From NCBI RefSeq assembly GCF_015160875.1, contig NZ_CP063374.1, positions 5,583,501 through 5,647,500 of the forward strand: DNA of 64,000 bases, given 5' to 3'. This document shows, one piece after another, positions 55,101 to 63,506 of the stretch. Below the pieces are notes generated by a model. That model worked only from the letters and a program-made list of their open reading frames with translations, did no database searches and was not told the DNA's origin. Positions within the stretch are counted from its first letter, which is position 1; every line of letters begins with the position of its first letter. The translations under genes were made by a program, and so were the position numbers. Source of the stretch: Streptomyces chromofuscus (GTDB taxonomy: Bacteria; Actinomycetota; Actinomycetes; Streptomycetales; Streptomycetaceae).

Positions 55101-56019
55101 GGGTCTCGTTCGCCGCCGCGGCGCCGGCGAGGGTCTTGGCCGCGGCCTCCTTGGCCTCGGTGACCAGCTTCTCCGCCTCGGACTGCGCCTTGCGCAGGGC
55201 CTCCTCGGCCTCGGCCATCCGCGTTTCCGCGGCCCGGCTCAGCTCGGCGGCCTGGCGCCTGGCTGCGTCGGACTCCGAGACGGTCGACGACCGCAGCTGC
55301 TCGGCGTGGTCGGTGGCCTCCTGCGCCTGCGTGGAGGCGGCGTTCAGCAGCCGCTCGGCGTCCGTGCGGGCCCGGCGCAGCAACTGCTCGGCCTCGGCGC
55401 GCGCGGACTCGGCCTCGCTCTGCAGGCGCTGCCGGGCCTCGGCGGTCAGCCGTTCGGCCTCCGCACGCGCGGCCGCCATGGCCTGCTCGGCCTCGGCCCG
55501 GGACTCCTCCAGCAGCCGGCGCGCCTGCTGCTCGGTGCGGGACCGCAGCTGCTCGGCCCAGGCCACGTTCTCGTTGACGTGCGACTCGACGGTCTGCCGG
55601 CGCTCGGCGAGCTCCTGGTCGAGCTGCTGGCGGCGCGAGACGGCCTCGGCGTGCAGCTCGGCCTGGAGCCTGGCCGCCTGCTCGGCATGCTCCTGGAGGA
55701 TCCGCTGGGTCTGCGCCCGGGCCTGGCTGAGCTCGCGCTCGGCGTCGGCACGGATCTGGTCCGCCTGCATCTGGGCGTTGCGCAGCAACTGCTCGGCCTG
55801 ATAGCCGATGTCGGCGCTGTCATAGGCAGGCCGCGTCATGAGCGTGCGCCGCGCCTCGTGCAGCTTGGCGCGCAGCACCTCGACCTGGTAGCCGAGGTCC
55901 TCGGCGTGCTGGATGGCCTTTTCCCGCTCGGTCCTCAGCCGCTTCATCTCGGCTTCGAACCGAGTGAGGTGGTCGACGTCAGCCGCCGGCTCTCGCTCCT
56001 GGCTCTCGTAGCCCCGCAC
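52174..56019 (-). CDS. scy: Tip-organising coiled-coil protein Scy
   Basis: 1281 residues from GTG 56019 (MRGYESQEREPAADVDHLTR), the start used by the family; a TTG at 56049 would add ten residues. After a 25-residue head the whole chain is a coiled coil dense in Ala, Glu and Arg, built from a 51-residue repeating pattern (units such as AEAERLRTEA, EEAERIRREA) until about 1240, then a short tail. Scy gathers DivIVA and FilP at hyphal tips, and its level sets the number of branches. The coiled coil and low-complexity DNA mean frames on the other strand look long and open but are shadows. Homologue in S. coelicolor is about 1326 residues. Confidence 0.95.
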   Translation of the reverse strand: MRGYESQEREPAADVDHLTRFEAEMKRLRTEREKAIQHAEDLGYQVEVLRAKLHEARRTLMTRPAYDSADIGYQAEQLLRNAQMQADQIRADAERELSQARAQTQRILQEHAEQAARLQAELHAEAVSRRQQLDQELAERRQTVESHVNENVAWAEQLRSRTEQQARRLLEESRAEAEQAMAAARAEAERLTAEARQRLQSEAESARAEAEQLLRRARTDAERLLNAASTQAQEATDHAEQLRSSTVSESDAARRQAAELSRAAETRMAEAEEALRKAQSEAEKLVTEAKEAAAKTLAGAAAANETRTRTAKEQVARLVSEATKEAETTKAEAEQLVADARAEAEKIVAEAGEKARTVTAEETASQLSKAARTAEDVLNKASEDAKKTTKAATEEAERIRREAEAEADRLRAEAHDIAEQLKGAAKDDTKEYRAKTVELQEEARRLRGEAEQLRAEAVAEGEKIRAEARKQAVAQIEEAAKTAEELLAKAKADADELRQSATTDSEKVRTEAIERATTLRRQAEETLERTRQEAERHRAEVVEQSEGIRADAERAARELREETERAVESRRVEAAEELRRLQTDAEGRLAAAEQALTDAREEAERIRREAAEESERLRAESAERIRTLQAQAEAEAERLRTEAAADASASRAEGEAIAVRLRSEAAAEAERLKSEAQDTADRVRAEAQAAAERLAQEASETLAAAQEEAARRRREAEELLGAARQEADQERERAREQSEELLASARKRVEEAQAEAVRLVEEADRRATEMVSAAEQHAQQVRDSVTGLHEQAQEEIAGLRSAAEHAADRARREAQEEADRVRADAYAERERAAEDAGRLRREASEESEAARALAERTMAEAIAEAERLRTDAAEHAQRVRTEASDAIAEADQAAARTRADAREDANRIRSDAAEQADTLINEARSEAERLQTETVAEAERVRTEALAQAEKLVGDATGEAERLRAEAAETVGSAQQHAERIRTEAARVKADAAQEAERVTTAAREEAERTRDEARKDANKRRSEAAEQVDKLITETTSEADKLLTEAQQQALKTTADAEAQADTMVGAARNEADRLVSDATVEGNALVEKARTDADELLVGARRDATAIRERAEELRARITAEIEELHERARREAAETMKSTGDRCDALIKAAEEQLAKAQAKAKELVSEANSEAGKVRIAAVKKAEGLLKEAEQKKAALVKEAEELKAEAIREARRTVEEGKRELEVLVRRREDINAEISRVQDVLEALESFEAPSGKDGTVKAGATVGAPRSGGKSAEG

Positions 56020-56230
56020 TGCGCGGTCCCATCCGTCCCCTGGTCGCAAGTCTCTCCAAACGAGCTCCGTCCATCCGCCGAACGGGGCCCCCGGGGAATG
56101 GTGTCAGATCAACGACGGAGCATGGGCTGCTGCCCCGACGCTCGTCCCCCGAAACCCGGACCCCGGCACGGGTCGCCCCCCGTGGAGCGGGACGACCGCC
56201 CCCAACCCTACCGGCCCCTATGTACGAGGG

Positions 56231-56671
56231 TCAGTGCTCAGGTGACTCAACAGCCGCCGAAGTGACCAGTTCTGTCAGTACTCCGTGACAATCCTTGGGG
56301 TGCAGGAAGGTGATCCGCGACCCCATGGAGCCGCGCCGGGGCTCCTCGTACAGAACGCGTACGCCCTTGTCCTTGATCGAGGCAGCGTCCCCGTCGACGT
56401 CCGCCGTGCCGAAGGCGATGTGGTGGACGCCCTCGCCGTTCTTGGCCAGCCACTTCGCGACGGTGGAGTCCTCCCGGGTCGGCTCCAGCAGTTGCAGGTA
56501 CGAGGAACCGCCGTCGGACGTATCGTTGATCTTGAGCATGGCCTCGCGTACGCCCTGCTCCTCGTTGACCTCGGTGTGGAACACCTCGAAGCCGTAGGTG
56601 GTCCTGTAGAACTCGACGGTCGCGTCGAGGTCGTGACAGGCGATCCCGATGTGGTCGATTCGCGTCAGCAT
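56231..56671 (-). CDS. mce: Methylmalonyl-CoA epimerase
   Basis: 146 residues from ATG 56671. It interconverts the (R) and (S) isomers of methylmalonyl-CoA. Glyoxalase/VOC fold: LTRIDHIGIACHDLDATVEF with the first metal His, then LQLLEPTREDSTVAKWLAKN, the second His in GEGVHHIAFG, and the final Glu ligand in GVLTELVTS. It is divergent from the thiolase gene, sharing the 149-bp gap 56672-56820. With meaB nearby it points to active methylmalonyl-CoA metabolism; the mutase itself is elsewhere. Confidence 0.95.
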   Translation of the reverse strand: MLTRIDHIGIACHDLDATVEFYRTTYGFEVFHTEVNEEQGVREAMLKINDTSDGGSSYLQLLEPTREDSTVAKWLAKNGEGVHHIAFGTADVDGDAASIKDKGVRVLYEEPRRGSMGSRITFLHPKDCHGVLTELVTSAAVESPEH

Positions 56672-56820
56672 GGATTCAGTGCAACGCCCCGGAGGTGGTT
56701 ACGCAACGTGCGCGCGATCACACCGACAGCCCGATGACGGGGTGGAGTACCGCTCAGTACATTCGAAGTAAACCCTCGTTCACTCCTCGGCCAGTGCAGG
56801 CCGGAAGGGGATCGCAGCTC

Positions 56821-58026
56821 ATGTCTTCTGCAACGAACGGCTCGACATCCGTCATCGTCGCGGGCGCCCGTACCCCGATGGGACGACTGCTCGGCTCGCT
56901 GAAGTCCTTCTCCGGAGCCGACCTCGGCGGCTTCGCGATCAAGGCCGCCCTCGACCGTGCGGGGATCGGCGGCGACCAGGTGCAGTACGTGATCATGGGG
57001 CAGGTGCTCCAGGCCGGGGCGGGCCAGATCCCGGCGCGCCAGGCCGCGGTCAAGGCCGGCATCCCGATGAGCGTCCCGGCGCTCACCATCAACAAGGTGT
57101 GCCTCTCCGGCCTCGACGCCATCGCCCTCGCCGACCAGCTGATCCGCGCCGGCGAGTTCGACGTGATCGTCGCGGGCGGCCAGGAGTCCATGACGAACGC
57201 CCCGCACCTGCTGCCGAAGTCCCGCGAGGGCTACAAGTACGGCGCGGTCCAGATGCTCGACGCGATGGCCCACGACGGCCTGACCGACTCCTTCGAGAAC
57301 GTCGCCATGGGCGAGTCGACGGAGAAGCACAACACCCGCCTGGGCATCGCCCGCCAGGAGCAGGACGAGATCGCGGCCCGGTCCCACCAGCGTGCCGCCG
57401 CCGCGCAGAAGAACGGCGTCTTCGAGGCCGAGATCACCCCGGTGGAGATCCCGCAGCGCAAGGGCGAGCCGGTCGTCTTCAGCAAGGACGAGGGCATCCG
57501 CGGCGACACCACGGTCGAGTCGCTGGCCAAGCTGCGCCCGGCCTTCGCCAAGGACGGCACGATCACCGCGGGCTCGTCGTCGCAGATCTCCGACGGCGCG
57601 GCCGCCGTCGTGGTGATGAGCAAGGCCAAGGCCGAGGAGCTGGGCCTCGAGTGGATCGCCGAGATCGGCGCGCACGGCAACGTCGCGGGCCCGGACAACA
57701 GCCTCCAGTCCCAGCCGTCCAACGCCATCCTGCACGCCCTGAAGAAGGAGGGCATGGAGGTGTCGGACCTCGACCTGATCGAGATCAACGAGGCCTTCGC
57801 CGCCGTGGCCGTGCAGTCAATGAAGGACCTCGGGGTGTCCACCGAAAAGGTGAATGTCAACGGAGGCGCCATTGCCCTGGGTCACCCGATCGGGATGTCC
57901 GGCGCCCGTCTGGTACTCCACCTGGCTCTGGAACTGAAGCGGCGCGGCGGCGGCGTCGGGGCGGCGGCGCTGTGCGGTGGCGGCGGTCAGGGTGACGCGC
58001 TGATCGTGCGGGTACCGAAGTCCTGA
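56821..58026 (+). CDS. Acetyl-CoA C-acetyltransferase (thiolase)
   Basis: 401 residues from ATG 56821 with ggaagggg upstream. A biosynthetic-type thiolase: the acyl-enzyme Cys in NKVCLSGLDAIALA, GGQESMTNAPHLLP, the catalytic His in GGAIALGHPIGMSGARL and the second Cys in AALCGGGGQGDAL. It makes or cleaves acetoacetyl-CoA, feeding 3-hydroxybutyryl-CoA dehydrogenase (39362) and the ethylmalonyl-CoA route to methylmalonyl-CoA, which suits its place between mce and meaB. Confidence 0.96.
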   Translation: MSSATNGSTSVIVAGARTPMGRLLGSLKSFSGADLGGFAIKAALDRAGIGGDQVQYVIMGQVLQAGAGQIPARQAAVKAGIPMSVPALTINKVCLSGLDAIALADQLIRAGEFDVIVAGGQESMTNAPHLLPKSREGYKYGAVQMLDAMAHDGLTDSFENVAMGESTEKHNTRLGIARQEQDEIAARSHQRAAAAQKNGVFEAEITPVEIPQRKGEPVVFSKDEGIRGDTTVESLAKLRPAFAKDGTITAGSSSQISDGAAAVVVMSKAKAEELGLEWIAEIGAHGNVAGPDNSLQSQPSNAILHALKKEGMEVSDLDLIEINEAFAAVAVQSMKDLGVSTEKVNVNGGAIALGHPIGMSGARLVLHLALELKRRGGGVGAAALCGGGGQGDALIVRVPKS

Positions 58027-58069
58027 GCTGTCGTCGGTCTGTTACGTCGGTGATCTGAACGGAGCTGTG

Positions 58070-59029
58070 ATGCAGGACGTCTCCACGCTGGTGGCCCGGG
58101 CGAGGGAGGGCCGGCCGCGTGCCGTGGCCCGGTTGATCTCCCTGGTCGAGGGGGCGTCCCCGCAGCTCAGGGAGGTCATGGCGGCGTTGGCCCCGCTGAC
58201 GGGCGGGGCCTACGTGGTGGGGCTGACGGGCTCTCCGGGCGTCGGCAAGTCGACGTCCACGTCGGCCCTGGTGACGGCGTACCGCAAGCAGGGCAAGAGG
58301 GTCGGCGTCCTGGCGGTCGACCCGTCGTCCCCCTTCTCCGGCGGGGCCCTGCTGGGCGACCGGGTCCGCATGTCGGAGCACGCCTCCGACCCCGGCGTCT
58401 ACATCCGCTCCATGGCCACCCGGGGCCACCTCGGCGGCCTCGCATGGGCCGCGCCGCAGGCCATCCGCGTGCTGGACGCGGCGGGCTGCGACGTGATCCT
58501 GGTCGAGACGGTGGGCGTGGGCCAGTCGGAGGTCGAGATCGCCTCGCAGGCCGACACGTCGGTGGTGTTGCTGGCCCCCGGCATGGGGGACGGCATCCAG
58601 GCGGCCAAGGCCGGAATCCTGGAGATCGGCGACGTCTACGTCGTCAACAAGGCCGACCGCGACGGCGCCGACGCCACGGCCCGGGAGCTGAACCACATGC
58701 TCGGCCTCGGCGAGTCCCGCGCCCCCGGCGACTGGCGCCCGCCGATCGTCAAGACGGTCGCGGCCCGCGGCGAGGGCGTCGACGAGGTCGTGGAGGCGCT
58801 GGAGAAGCACCGCGCCTGGATGGAGGAACGGGGCGTCCTGACGGAACGCCGCCTGTCCCGGGCCTCCCGCGAGGTCGAGACCATCGCGGTGACGGCCCTG
58901 CGGGAACGCATCGCCGACCTGCACGGCGACCGCCGGCTGAGCGCGCTGGCGGAGCGGATAGTGGCGGGGGAGCTGGACCCCTACCGGGCGGCCGACGAGC
59001 TGGTGGCGGGGGTCACGGACGGAGCGTGA
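58070..59029 (+). CDS. meaB: Methylmalonyl-CoA mutase-associated GTPase MeaB
   Basis: 319 residues from ATG 58070 (GTG 58067 also in frame), with ggag upstream. A G3E-family chaperone that gates B12 loading and protects methylmalonyl-CoA mutase. GTP-binding motifs: TGSPGVGKSTSTSAL, DPSSPFSGGALLGDRVRM, VETVGVGQSEVEIA and NKADRDGADATARE. It follows the thiolase by 43 bp and is likely co-transcribed. Confidence 0.95.
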   Translation: MQDVSTLVARAREGRPRAVARLISLVEGASPQLREVMAALAPLTGGAYVVGLTGSPGVGKSTSTSALVTAYRKQGKRVGVLAVDPSSPFSGGALLGDRVRMSEHASDPGVYIRSMATRGHLGGLAWAAPQAIRVLDAAGCDVILVETVGVGQSEVEIASQADTSVVLLAPGMGDGIQAAKAGILEIGDVYVVNKADRDGADATARELNHMLGLGESRAPGDWRPPIVKTVAARGEGVDEVVEALEKHRAWMEERGVLTERRLSRASREVETIAVTALRERIADLHGDRRLSALAERIVAGELDPYRAADELVAGVTDGA

Positions 59030-59113
59030 ACGGGGGCGGCCGTGCATTTCCCTGCCGGCCGGCCCGTCTCAGCCCGTCCGGCGTTCGACGACGAGGCCCG
59101 TTCGGGGCCGAAG

Positions 59114-59150
59114 CGGGGGTCTGGGGCGGCAGCCCCCAGGAGCCCCCGCC
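59114..59150. repeat. Short palindromic interspersed repeat, family B-like, copy 3
   Basis: cgggggtctggggcggcagc then ccccaggagcccccgcc in the convergent gap between meaB and the PepSY gene. It can fold as ctggggcggcagccccag and probably also serves as a terminator for both genes. Confidence 0.65.
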
Positions 59151-59161
59151 CCGACGGACGG

Positions 59162-59899
59162 TCAGTCGTCCCCCCGGTCGTCACCCTGTTCGGCCCGGTC
59201 GTCCCCCGCGTCGTCGTCACTGTCCGCGGTGATCTGCCCCGACCTCAGGGCGACGTCCCAGTCACCGTGCCGGCCGTCGTCGCCGCGGGTCTCCACGTCC
59301 CACGCGCCCGCCCGGTCGTCGTCCAGGTCGACGGAGGTCACGAACCCCCTCGCGGACGCCGCGCTCGCCGCCTCGGCCGCCGTCACCCCGGCCCCCTTCA
59401 GCGCGGCCCGGTCGTCCCGGTCGTCGTCACCGTCCCGGTCGTCGTCACCGTCCCGGTCGTCGTCATCCCGGTCCGTCTCCGTGCCGAGCACCTTCCCGGA
59501 CGCCGGGTCCACGCGCACCGTGTACGAGGTCGTTCCCCGACCGAGCACCTCCACCTCCCAGGCCCGCCGGTCTTCGCCGCGGTCGTCCCGGTCGTCGCCC
59601 CCGTCGTCGCTGTCGTCGTCCGTGTCGAGGTCCACCGACACCGCGGTCCCCGGCCGCGCCTGCAGCGCCGCCTCGACGGCCTGCGCGGCCGTCACGTTCA
59701 CGCCGCGCTCGCCGGTGCCGTCGTCGTCCCCCTCGCCGGCATCGTCGTCGTCCCGCTGACCGCCGTTCACCGCATCGGCGGACGCCGACGCCGACGACGT
59801 GCCCGACGACTCGCCGCCACCTCCCGCGAACGCCGGCGTCGTGCCACCGCCGATCACGGCGGTCGCGACCACGGCGGCGATGACGATGGTGCGCTTCAT
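59162..59899 (-). CDS. Secreted Asp-rich PepSY-domain protein
   Basis: 245 residues from ATG 59899, with gggaggaaaccc upstream. Signal peptide MKRTIVIAAVVATAVIGGGT to AFA. Two PepSY-like repeats are recognisable (GVNVTAAQAVEAALQARPGT with WEVEVLGRGTTSYTVRVDPA, then GVTAAEAASAASARGFVTSV with WDVALRSGQITAD). They are separated by extremely acidic runs (DDDSDDGGDDRDDRGEDR; DRDDDDRDGDDDRDGDDDRD), suggesting cation binding. It is transcribed away from an OmpR-type two-component system over a shared region with regulatory repeats, so it is probably that system's main target. Confidence 0.85.
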   Translation of the reverse strand: MKRTIVIAAVVATAVIGGGTTPAFAGGGGESSGTSSASASADAVNGGQRDDDDAGEGDDDGTGERGVNVTAAQAVEAALQARPGTAVSVDLDTDDDSDDGGDDRDDRGEDRRAWEVEVLGRGTTSYTVRVDPASGKVLGTETDRDDDDRDGDDDRDGDDDRDDRAALKGAGVTAAEAASAASARGFVTSVDLDDDRAGAWDVETRGDDGRHGDWDVALRSGQITADSDDDAGDDRAEQGDDRGDD

Positions 59900-59957
59900 G
59901 GGTTTCCTCCCCGATTTGGCCGGTCGTTCCGACGTCCACCACGCTGCCGTCCGCCGC

Positions 59958-59994
59958 CTGAAGCCAGGCTGAAGCCGGCTGAAGATCGCTTCAG
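59958..59994. promoter_or_regulatory. Direct-repeat operator in the divergent PepSY/two-component promoter
   Basis: ctgaag occurs at 59958, 59969 and 59979, each within gctgaagcc or a close variant, and its complement cttcag at 59989-59994. Spacings of 11 and 10 bp place copies on one face of the helix, the pattern of OmpR/PhoB-type regulator sites. The region lies 24 bp before the regulator's ATG and 59 bp from the PepSY start. Confidence 0.7.
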
Positions 59995-60017
59995 CTTCCG
60001 TTTGCGACCCTTGGGGA

Positions 60018-60683
60018 ATGCGGCTGCTGATCGTGGAGGACGAAAGACGTCTCGCGCTGTCCCTGGCCAAGGGCCTGACGGCGGAGGGCTACGCGGTGGA
60101 CGTCGTCCACGACGGCCTGGATGGCCTGCACCGGGCGACCGAGTCGCCGTACGACCTGGTCGTGCTCGACATCATGCTCCCCGGCATGAACGGCTACCGC
60201 GTCTGCTCCACCCTCCGCGCCGCCGGCAACGACGTACCGATCCTGATGCTCACCGCCAAGGACGGCGAGTACGACGAGGCGGAGGGCCTCGACACGGGCG
60301 CCGACGACTATCTGACCAAGCCGTTCTCGTACGTCGTCCTGGTCGCCCGCGTCAGGGCGCTGCTGCGCCGCCGCGGACAGCACGGCGCCTCGCCGGTCCT
60401 CACGGTCGGCCCCCTCCGCGTGGACACCGCCGCCCGCCGGGTCACCCGCGACGGCGACGAGATCGCCCTGACCGCCAAGGAGTTCGCGGTGCTGGAGCAG
60501 TTCGCGGTGCGGGCCGGCGAGGTGGTGTCCAAGGCGGAGATCCTGGAGCACGTCTGGGACTTCGCGTACGAGGGCGATCCGAACATCGTCGAGGTGTACG
60601 TCAGCGCGCTGCGCCGCAAGCTGGGCGCGGGGCTGATCCGCACGGTACGGGGCGCCGGCTACCGGCTGGAGGCGCCGCGATGA
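60018..60683 (+). CDS. OmpR/PhoB-type response regulator
   Basis: 221 residues from ATG 60018. Receiver: RLLIVEDERRLALSLAKGLT, phospho-acceptor Asp in LVVLDIMLPGMNGYRV, Thr and Lys in LMLTAKDG and DYLTKPFSYVVL. Output: winged helix with ALTAKEFAVLEQFAVRAGEV and DPNIVEVYVSALRRKLGAGL, RTVRGAGYRLE. It overlaps the kinase start (ATGA). Repeats upstream suggest autoregulation and control of the divergent PepSY gene. Confidence 0.93.
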   Translation: MRLLIVEDERRLALSLAKGLTAEGYAVDVVHDGLDGLHRATESPYDLVVLDIMLPGMNGYRVCSTLRAAGNDVPILMLTAKDGEYDEAEGLDTGADDYLTKPFSYVVLVARVRALLRRRGQHGASPVLTVGPLRVDTAARRVTRDGDEIALTAKEFAVLEQFAVRAGEVVSKAEILEHVWDFAYEGDPNIVEVYVSALRRKLGAGLIRTVRGAGYRLEAPR

Positions 60684-62125
60684 GGCGCCTGTTCGGTTCC
60701 GTGCGGGCCCGCGCCACGCTCGGCGCCACCCTCGTCGTCGCCGTGGCGCTGGTCGCCGCGGGGGCCGCCGTCCTGCTGTCGCTGTACTCCAACCTGACCG
60801 AGCAGGCCGGTGCCGAGGCGGAGCGCTCGGCCCGTGCGGTCGCGGCGGACCTGGCCGGCGGGAAACGGTACGACCAGCTGTCGCTGGACGACGACGACCG
60901 TCCCGTCCAGGTCGTCGACGAGGACGGCGTGCTGGTCGCGGCCAGTGAGGGCCTGGAGCGCATCACCGGCACGGGCACGGACGCCGTCAGGCCCGAGAGG
61001 CGGACGCCGCCGACACCCGAACCGGGCGCGGGTTCGGACGACGACGACTCGGACGACTCGGAGGAGGGCGACGACGACTCCGCCGCGGCCGTACTCCAGC
61101 CGGGCGAGATCGCCGAGGACACGACCGTCACGGACGGCTCCGCGACGATCGACGGCGAGCAGGCGGACTACCGGTTCGCCGAGGTGGCCGTCGAGGTCCC
61201 GGGCCAGGGCACGTTCACCGTGTACGCGGGCGGTCCGCTGGCCGCCGAGCAGAACGCCGTGAGCACCGCGCAGACGGCCATGCTGATCGGCTTCCCGTTG
61301 CTGCTCGGTGTCGTCGCCGGGGTGACCTGGCTGGTCACCGGGCGCGCGCTGCACCCCGTAGCGGGTATCCGGCGGGAGATGGCGGAGATCACCGCCTCCG
61401 AGGACCTCTCCCGGCGGGTCCCCGAACCGGACACCCACGACGAGGTCGCCCGGCTGGCCCGCACCACCAACGAGACGCTGGCCGTCCTGGAGACCTCGGT
61501 GGAACGCCAGCGGCGCTTCGTCGCCGACGCCTCGCACGAGCTGCGCAGCCCCATCGCGTCCCTGCGCACCCAGCTCGAAGTCGCTGCCGCCCACCCCGAG
61601 TTGCTGGACCTGGACGGAGCGGTCGAGGACACCGTACGACTGCAAAGACTCGCCGCCGATCTGCTGCTGCTCGCCCGGCTGGACGCGGGGGAGCGGCCCA
61701 CCGACACGCAGGTCGACCTGGCCGAGCTGGCGCGCGAGCAGGCCGCGGGCCGCCGGGGCGTGGCGGTCGAGGCCGAATCCCTCGAAGTGGCCGGATCACG
61801 CGGCCAGTTGGGGCGGGTGCTGGCCAATCTGCTGGACAACGCCCAGCGGCATGCGCGCTCGGCGGTCACCGTGGCCGTACGGCGGGACGGCGACCGGGCG
61901 GTCGTCCGGGTGGAGGACGACGGGGACGGCGTACCCGAGGCGGACCGGGAGCGGATCTTCGAGCGGTTCGTACGGCTGGACGCGGCCCGCAGTCGGGACG
62001 AGGGCGGTGCCGGTCTGGGCCTCGCCATCGCCCGGGACGTCGCCGCCCGCCACGGCGGCACCCTCGCGGTCCATGACGTACCGGCAGGCGGAGCCCTGTT
62101 CGAACTCCGCCTGCCGCTCGCCTAG
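60680..62125 (+). CDS. Sensor histidine kinase with an acidic extracytoplasmic domain
   Basis: 481 residues from ATG 60680, overlapping the regulator stop. Two membrane helices (LGATLVVAVALVAAGAAVLL and TAMLIGFPLLLGVVAGVTWL) flank a periplasm-facing domain of about 150 residues with an Asp/Glu run (SDDDDSDDSEEGDDDS). Then HAMP (GRALHPVAGIRREMAEI), phospho-acceptor His in VADASHELRSPIASLRTQLE, N box NLLDNAQRHARS, and DEGGAGLGLAIARDVAARHG. The acidic sensor loop matches the acidic character of the PepSY protein encoded next door, suggesting a shared ligand such as a divalent or basic molecule (inference). Confidence 0.92.
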   Translation: MRRLFGSVRARATLGATLVVAVALVAAGAAVLLSLYSNLTEQAGAEAERSARAVAADLAGGKRYDQLSLDDDDRPVQVVDEDGVLVAASEGLERITGTGTDAVRPERRTPPTPEPGAGSDDDDSDDSEEGDDDSAAAVLQPGEIAEDTTVTDGSATIDGEQADYRFAEVAVEVPGQGTFTVYAGGPLAAEQNAVSTAQTAMLIGFPLLLGVVAGVTWLVTGRALHPVAGIRREMAEITASEDLSRRVPEPDTHDEVARLARTTNETLAVLETSVERQRRFVADASHELRSPIASLRTQLEVAAAHPELLDLDGAVEDTVRLQRLAADLLLLARLDAGERPTDTQVDLAELAREQAAGRRGVAVEAESLEVAGSRGQLGRVLANLLDNAQRHARSAVTVAVRRDGDRAVVRVEDDGDGVPEADRERIFERFVRLDAARSRDEGGAGLGLAIARDVAARHGGTLAVHDVPAGGALFELRLPLA

Positions 62126-62136
62126 GGCCTTCCTGT

Positions 62137-62613
62137 TCAGGGGCGCCCGCGCTGCCCGCGCAGGTGCTCCGCGATGGGCTTCAGGGCCTTGTCCAGCTCC
62201 GTGAGGGAGTCGGAGGGCAGCAGGTCGATGAAGTGCCTCCGCACGGACGCCACGTGGTGGGGAGCGACCTTATGCATCGTCTCCATGCCGTGGTCGGTGA
62301 GCACCGCGAAGAGCCCGCGGCGGTCGGACTCGCAGTTCTCCCGCCGCACCAGGTCGGCGTTCTCCATGCGCGTGATCTGGTGCGAGAGGCGGCTCTTCGA
62401 CTGCATGGTCGCGGAGGCCAGGTCACTCATCCGCATCCGCGAATCCTCCGACTCGGACAGATTCACCAGGATCTCGTAGTCGTTCATCGTCAGGCCGAAC
62501 GGCTGAAGGTCCTTTTCGAGCTGGTACGTCAACAGCCTGTTGACCTCCAGGTGGGTGCGCCAGGCACCCTGCTCCGCATCGGTCAGCCAGCGCGTGGCCG
62601 TCTCGGTCTCCAT
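62137..62613 (-). CDS. MarR-family transcriptional regulator
   Basis: 158 residues from ATG 62613. A winged-helix dimer: helices around ATRWLTDAEQGAWRTHLEVN, the recognition part SDLASATMQSKSRLSHQITR and the wing MENADLVRRENCESDRRGLF. Convergent with the kinase (11 bp between stops). The 92 bp between its start and the AIM24 gene's stop end contain an AT-rich stretch (ctacctaaaatgttgaaagg), a probable promoter and operator. Ligand and targets unknown. Confidence 0.92.
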   Translation of the reverse strand: METETATRWLTDAEQGAWRTHLEVNRLLTYQLEKDLQPFGLTMNDYEILVNLSESEDSRMRMSDLASATMQSKSRLSHQITRMENADLVRRENCESDRRGLFAVLTDHGMETMHKVAPHHVASVRRHFIDLLPSDSLTELDKALKPIAEHLRGQRGRP

Positions 62614-62705
62614 GAATCAAGTCTACCTAAAATGTTGAAAGGCGAACTAGTGAGGGTGGTGTGACAGTGCGCACGCGTTCGACGTCACACTCCGCAGACT
62701 ACCGC

Positions 62706-63506
62706 TCACAGCCCGAAGCGACGCTGGAGGTCTCCCAGCTGTCCGGGAAGACGCGGTGCGCCGGCTTGCGCCCCGTGGCCCCCGGTCACCCCACCGCCGC
62801 CCGGCACGCCGGCCTGGTGCGGGACCGTCCCCGTGGCCTGTTCGGCCATCAGGGTCTCGGTCGACTGGAGCAGGACCGTACCGGCCCCCACGAACTCGAA
62901 CTGGTGCTCCTCCCCGGAGGCCCCGCCGAGGCCCGTCATCGCACGTAGACCGCCCATTACGCCCGCCATGTAGCCATGGTCGTAGTGGTGGCACGGCGAG
63001 GGGCAGTCGGCCCAGCCGACAAGCGCTTGCGGATCCACCCGGATCGGCGGCTCCATGAACACCACCGGCCCGTTGGATGCGGCCACGAACTTTCCGGTTC
63101 CGATGAGCGTGAGAAAGCCCGGCACGATCGACTGCTTGAGCGACAGAGTTGGCTGAAAAGCGAGCAGGTTGCCCGAGCGAATGGTCAGATTGCCGTTCTC
63201 CAGGTCGTACGAGTTCACGTCGAAGGCCCGGTCGGCGAGGAGCATCTTGCCCGAGCCCTCCGCCACGACCCAGTCCGCGGCGTGCAGTGGCGAATGGAAC
63301 GACGTTCGGACAAGACGGTCCAATCGCCCGTGCCCGACGCCGTTGAACTCGATCGAGCCGTAGTAGGCGATCATCTTCCCCTTCTGCAGGAACCACTGGG
63401 TCCCCTTCAGCTCCACGCAGAAGGTGTACGCGTTCACGTTGTCGTCGGCCGGCAGCGTCGCCGGGTCGTGCGCGACGGGCCCGGCGCCCGGGGTTCCGTA
63501 GCTCAC
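62706..63506 (-). CDS. AIM24 family protein
   Basis: 266 residues from GTG 63506, which overlaps the previous gene's stop (GTGA). The beta-rich AIM24/TRAP-like fold is visible in FCVELKGTQWFLQKGKMIAY, YGSIEFNGVG, RSGNLLAFQPTL and FLTLIGTGKFVAASNGPVVF. A Cys/His cluster (WADCPSPCHHYDH) follows. The C-terminal 40 residues are Gly/Pro-rich. Bacterial members occur in tandem sets near stress or gas-vesicle genes but have no firm function. Confidence 0.85.
   Translation of the reverse strand: MSYGTPGAGPVAHDPATLPADDNVNAYTFCVELKGTQWFLQKGKMIAYYGSIEFNGVGHGRLDRLVRTSFHSPLHAADWVVAEGSGKMLLADRAFDVNSYDLENGNLTIRSGNLLAFQPTLSLKQSIVPGFLTLIGTGKFVAASNGPVVFMEPPIRVDPQALVGWADCPSPCHHYDHGYMAGVMGGLRAMTGLGGASGEEHQFEFVGAGTVLLQSTETLMAEQATGTVPHQAGVPGGGGVTGGHGAQAGAPRLPGQLGDLQRRFGL

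Noticed and set aside
51886..56265. 1459-codon plus-strand frame opposite scy
   Set aside because: Produced by the Ala/Glu/Arg codon bias of the coiled coil on the other strand; Leu/Gly/Arg repeats without any domain.
59042..60679. Upstream extension of the sensor kinase frame over the regulator gene
   Set aside because: The extension is a shadow of the PepSY and regulator genes; the ATG at 60680 has a four-base overlap with the regulator stop and begins with a membrane helix.
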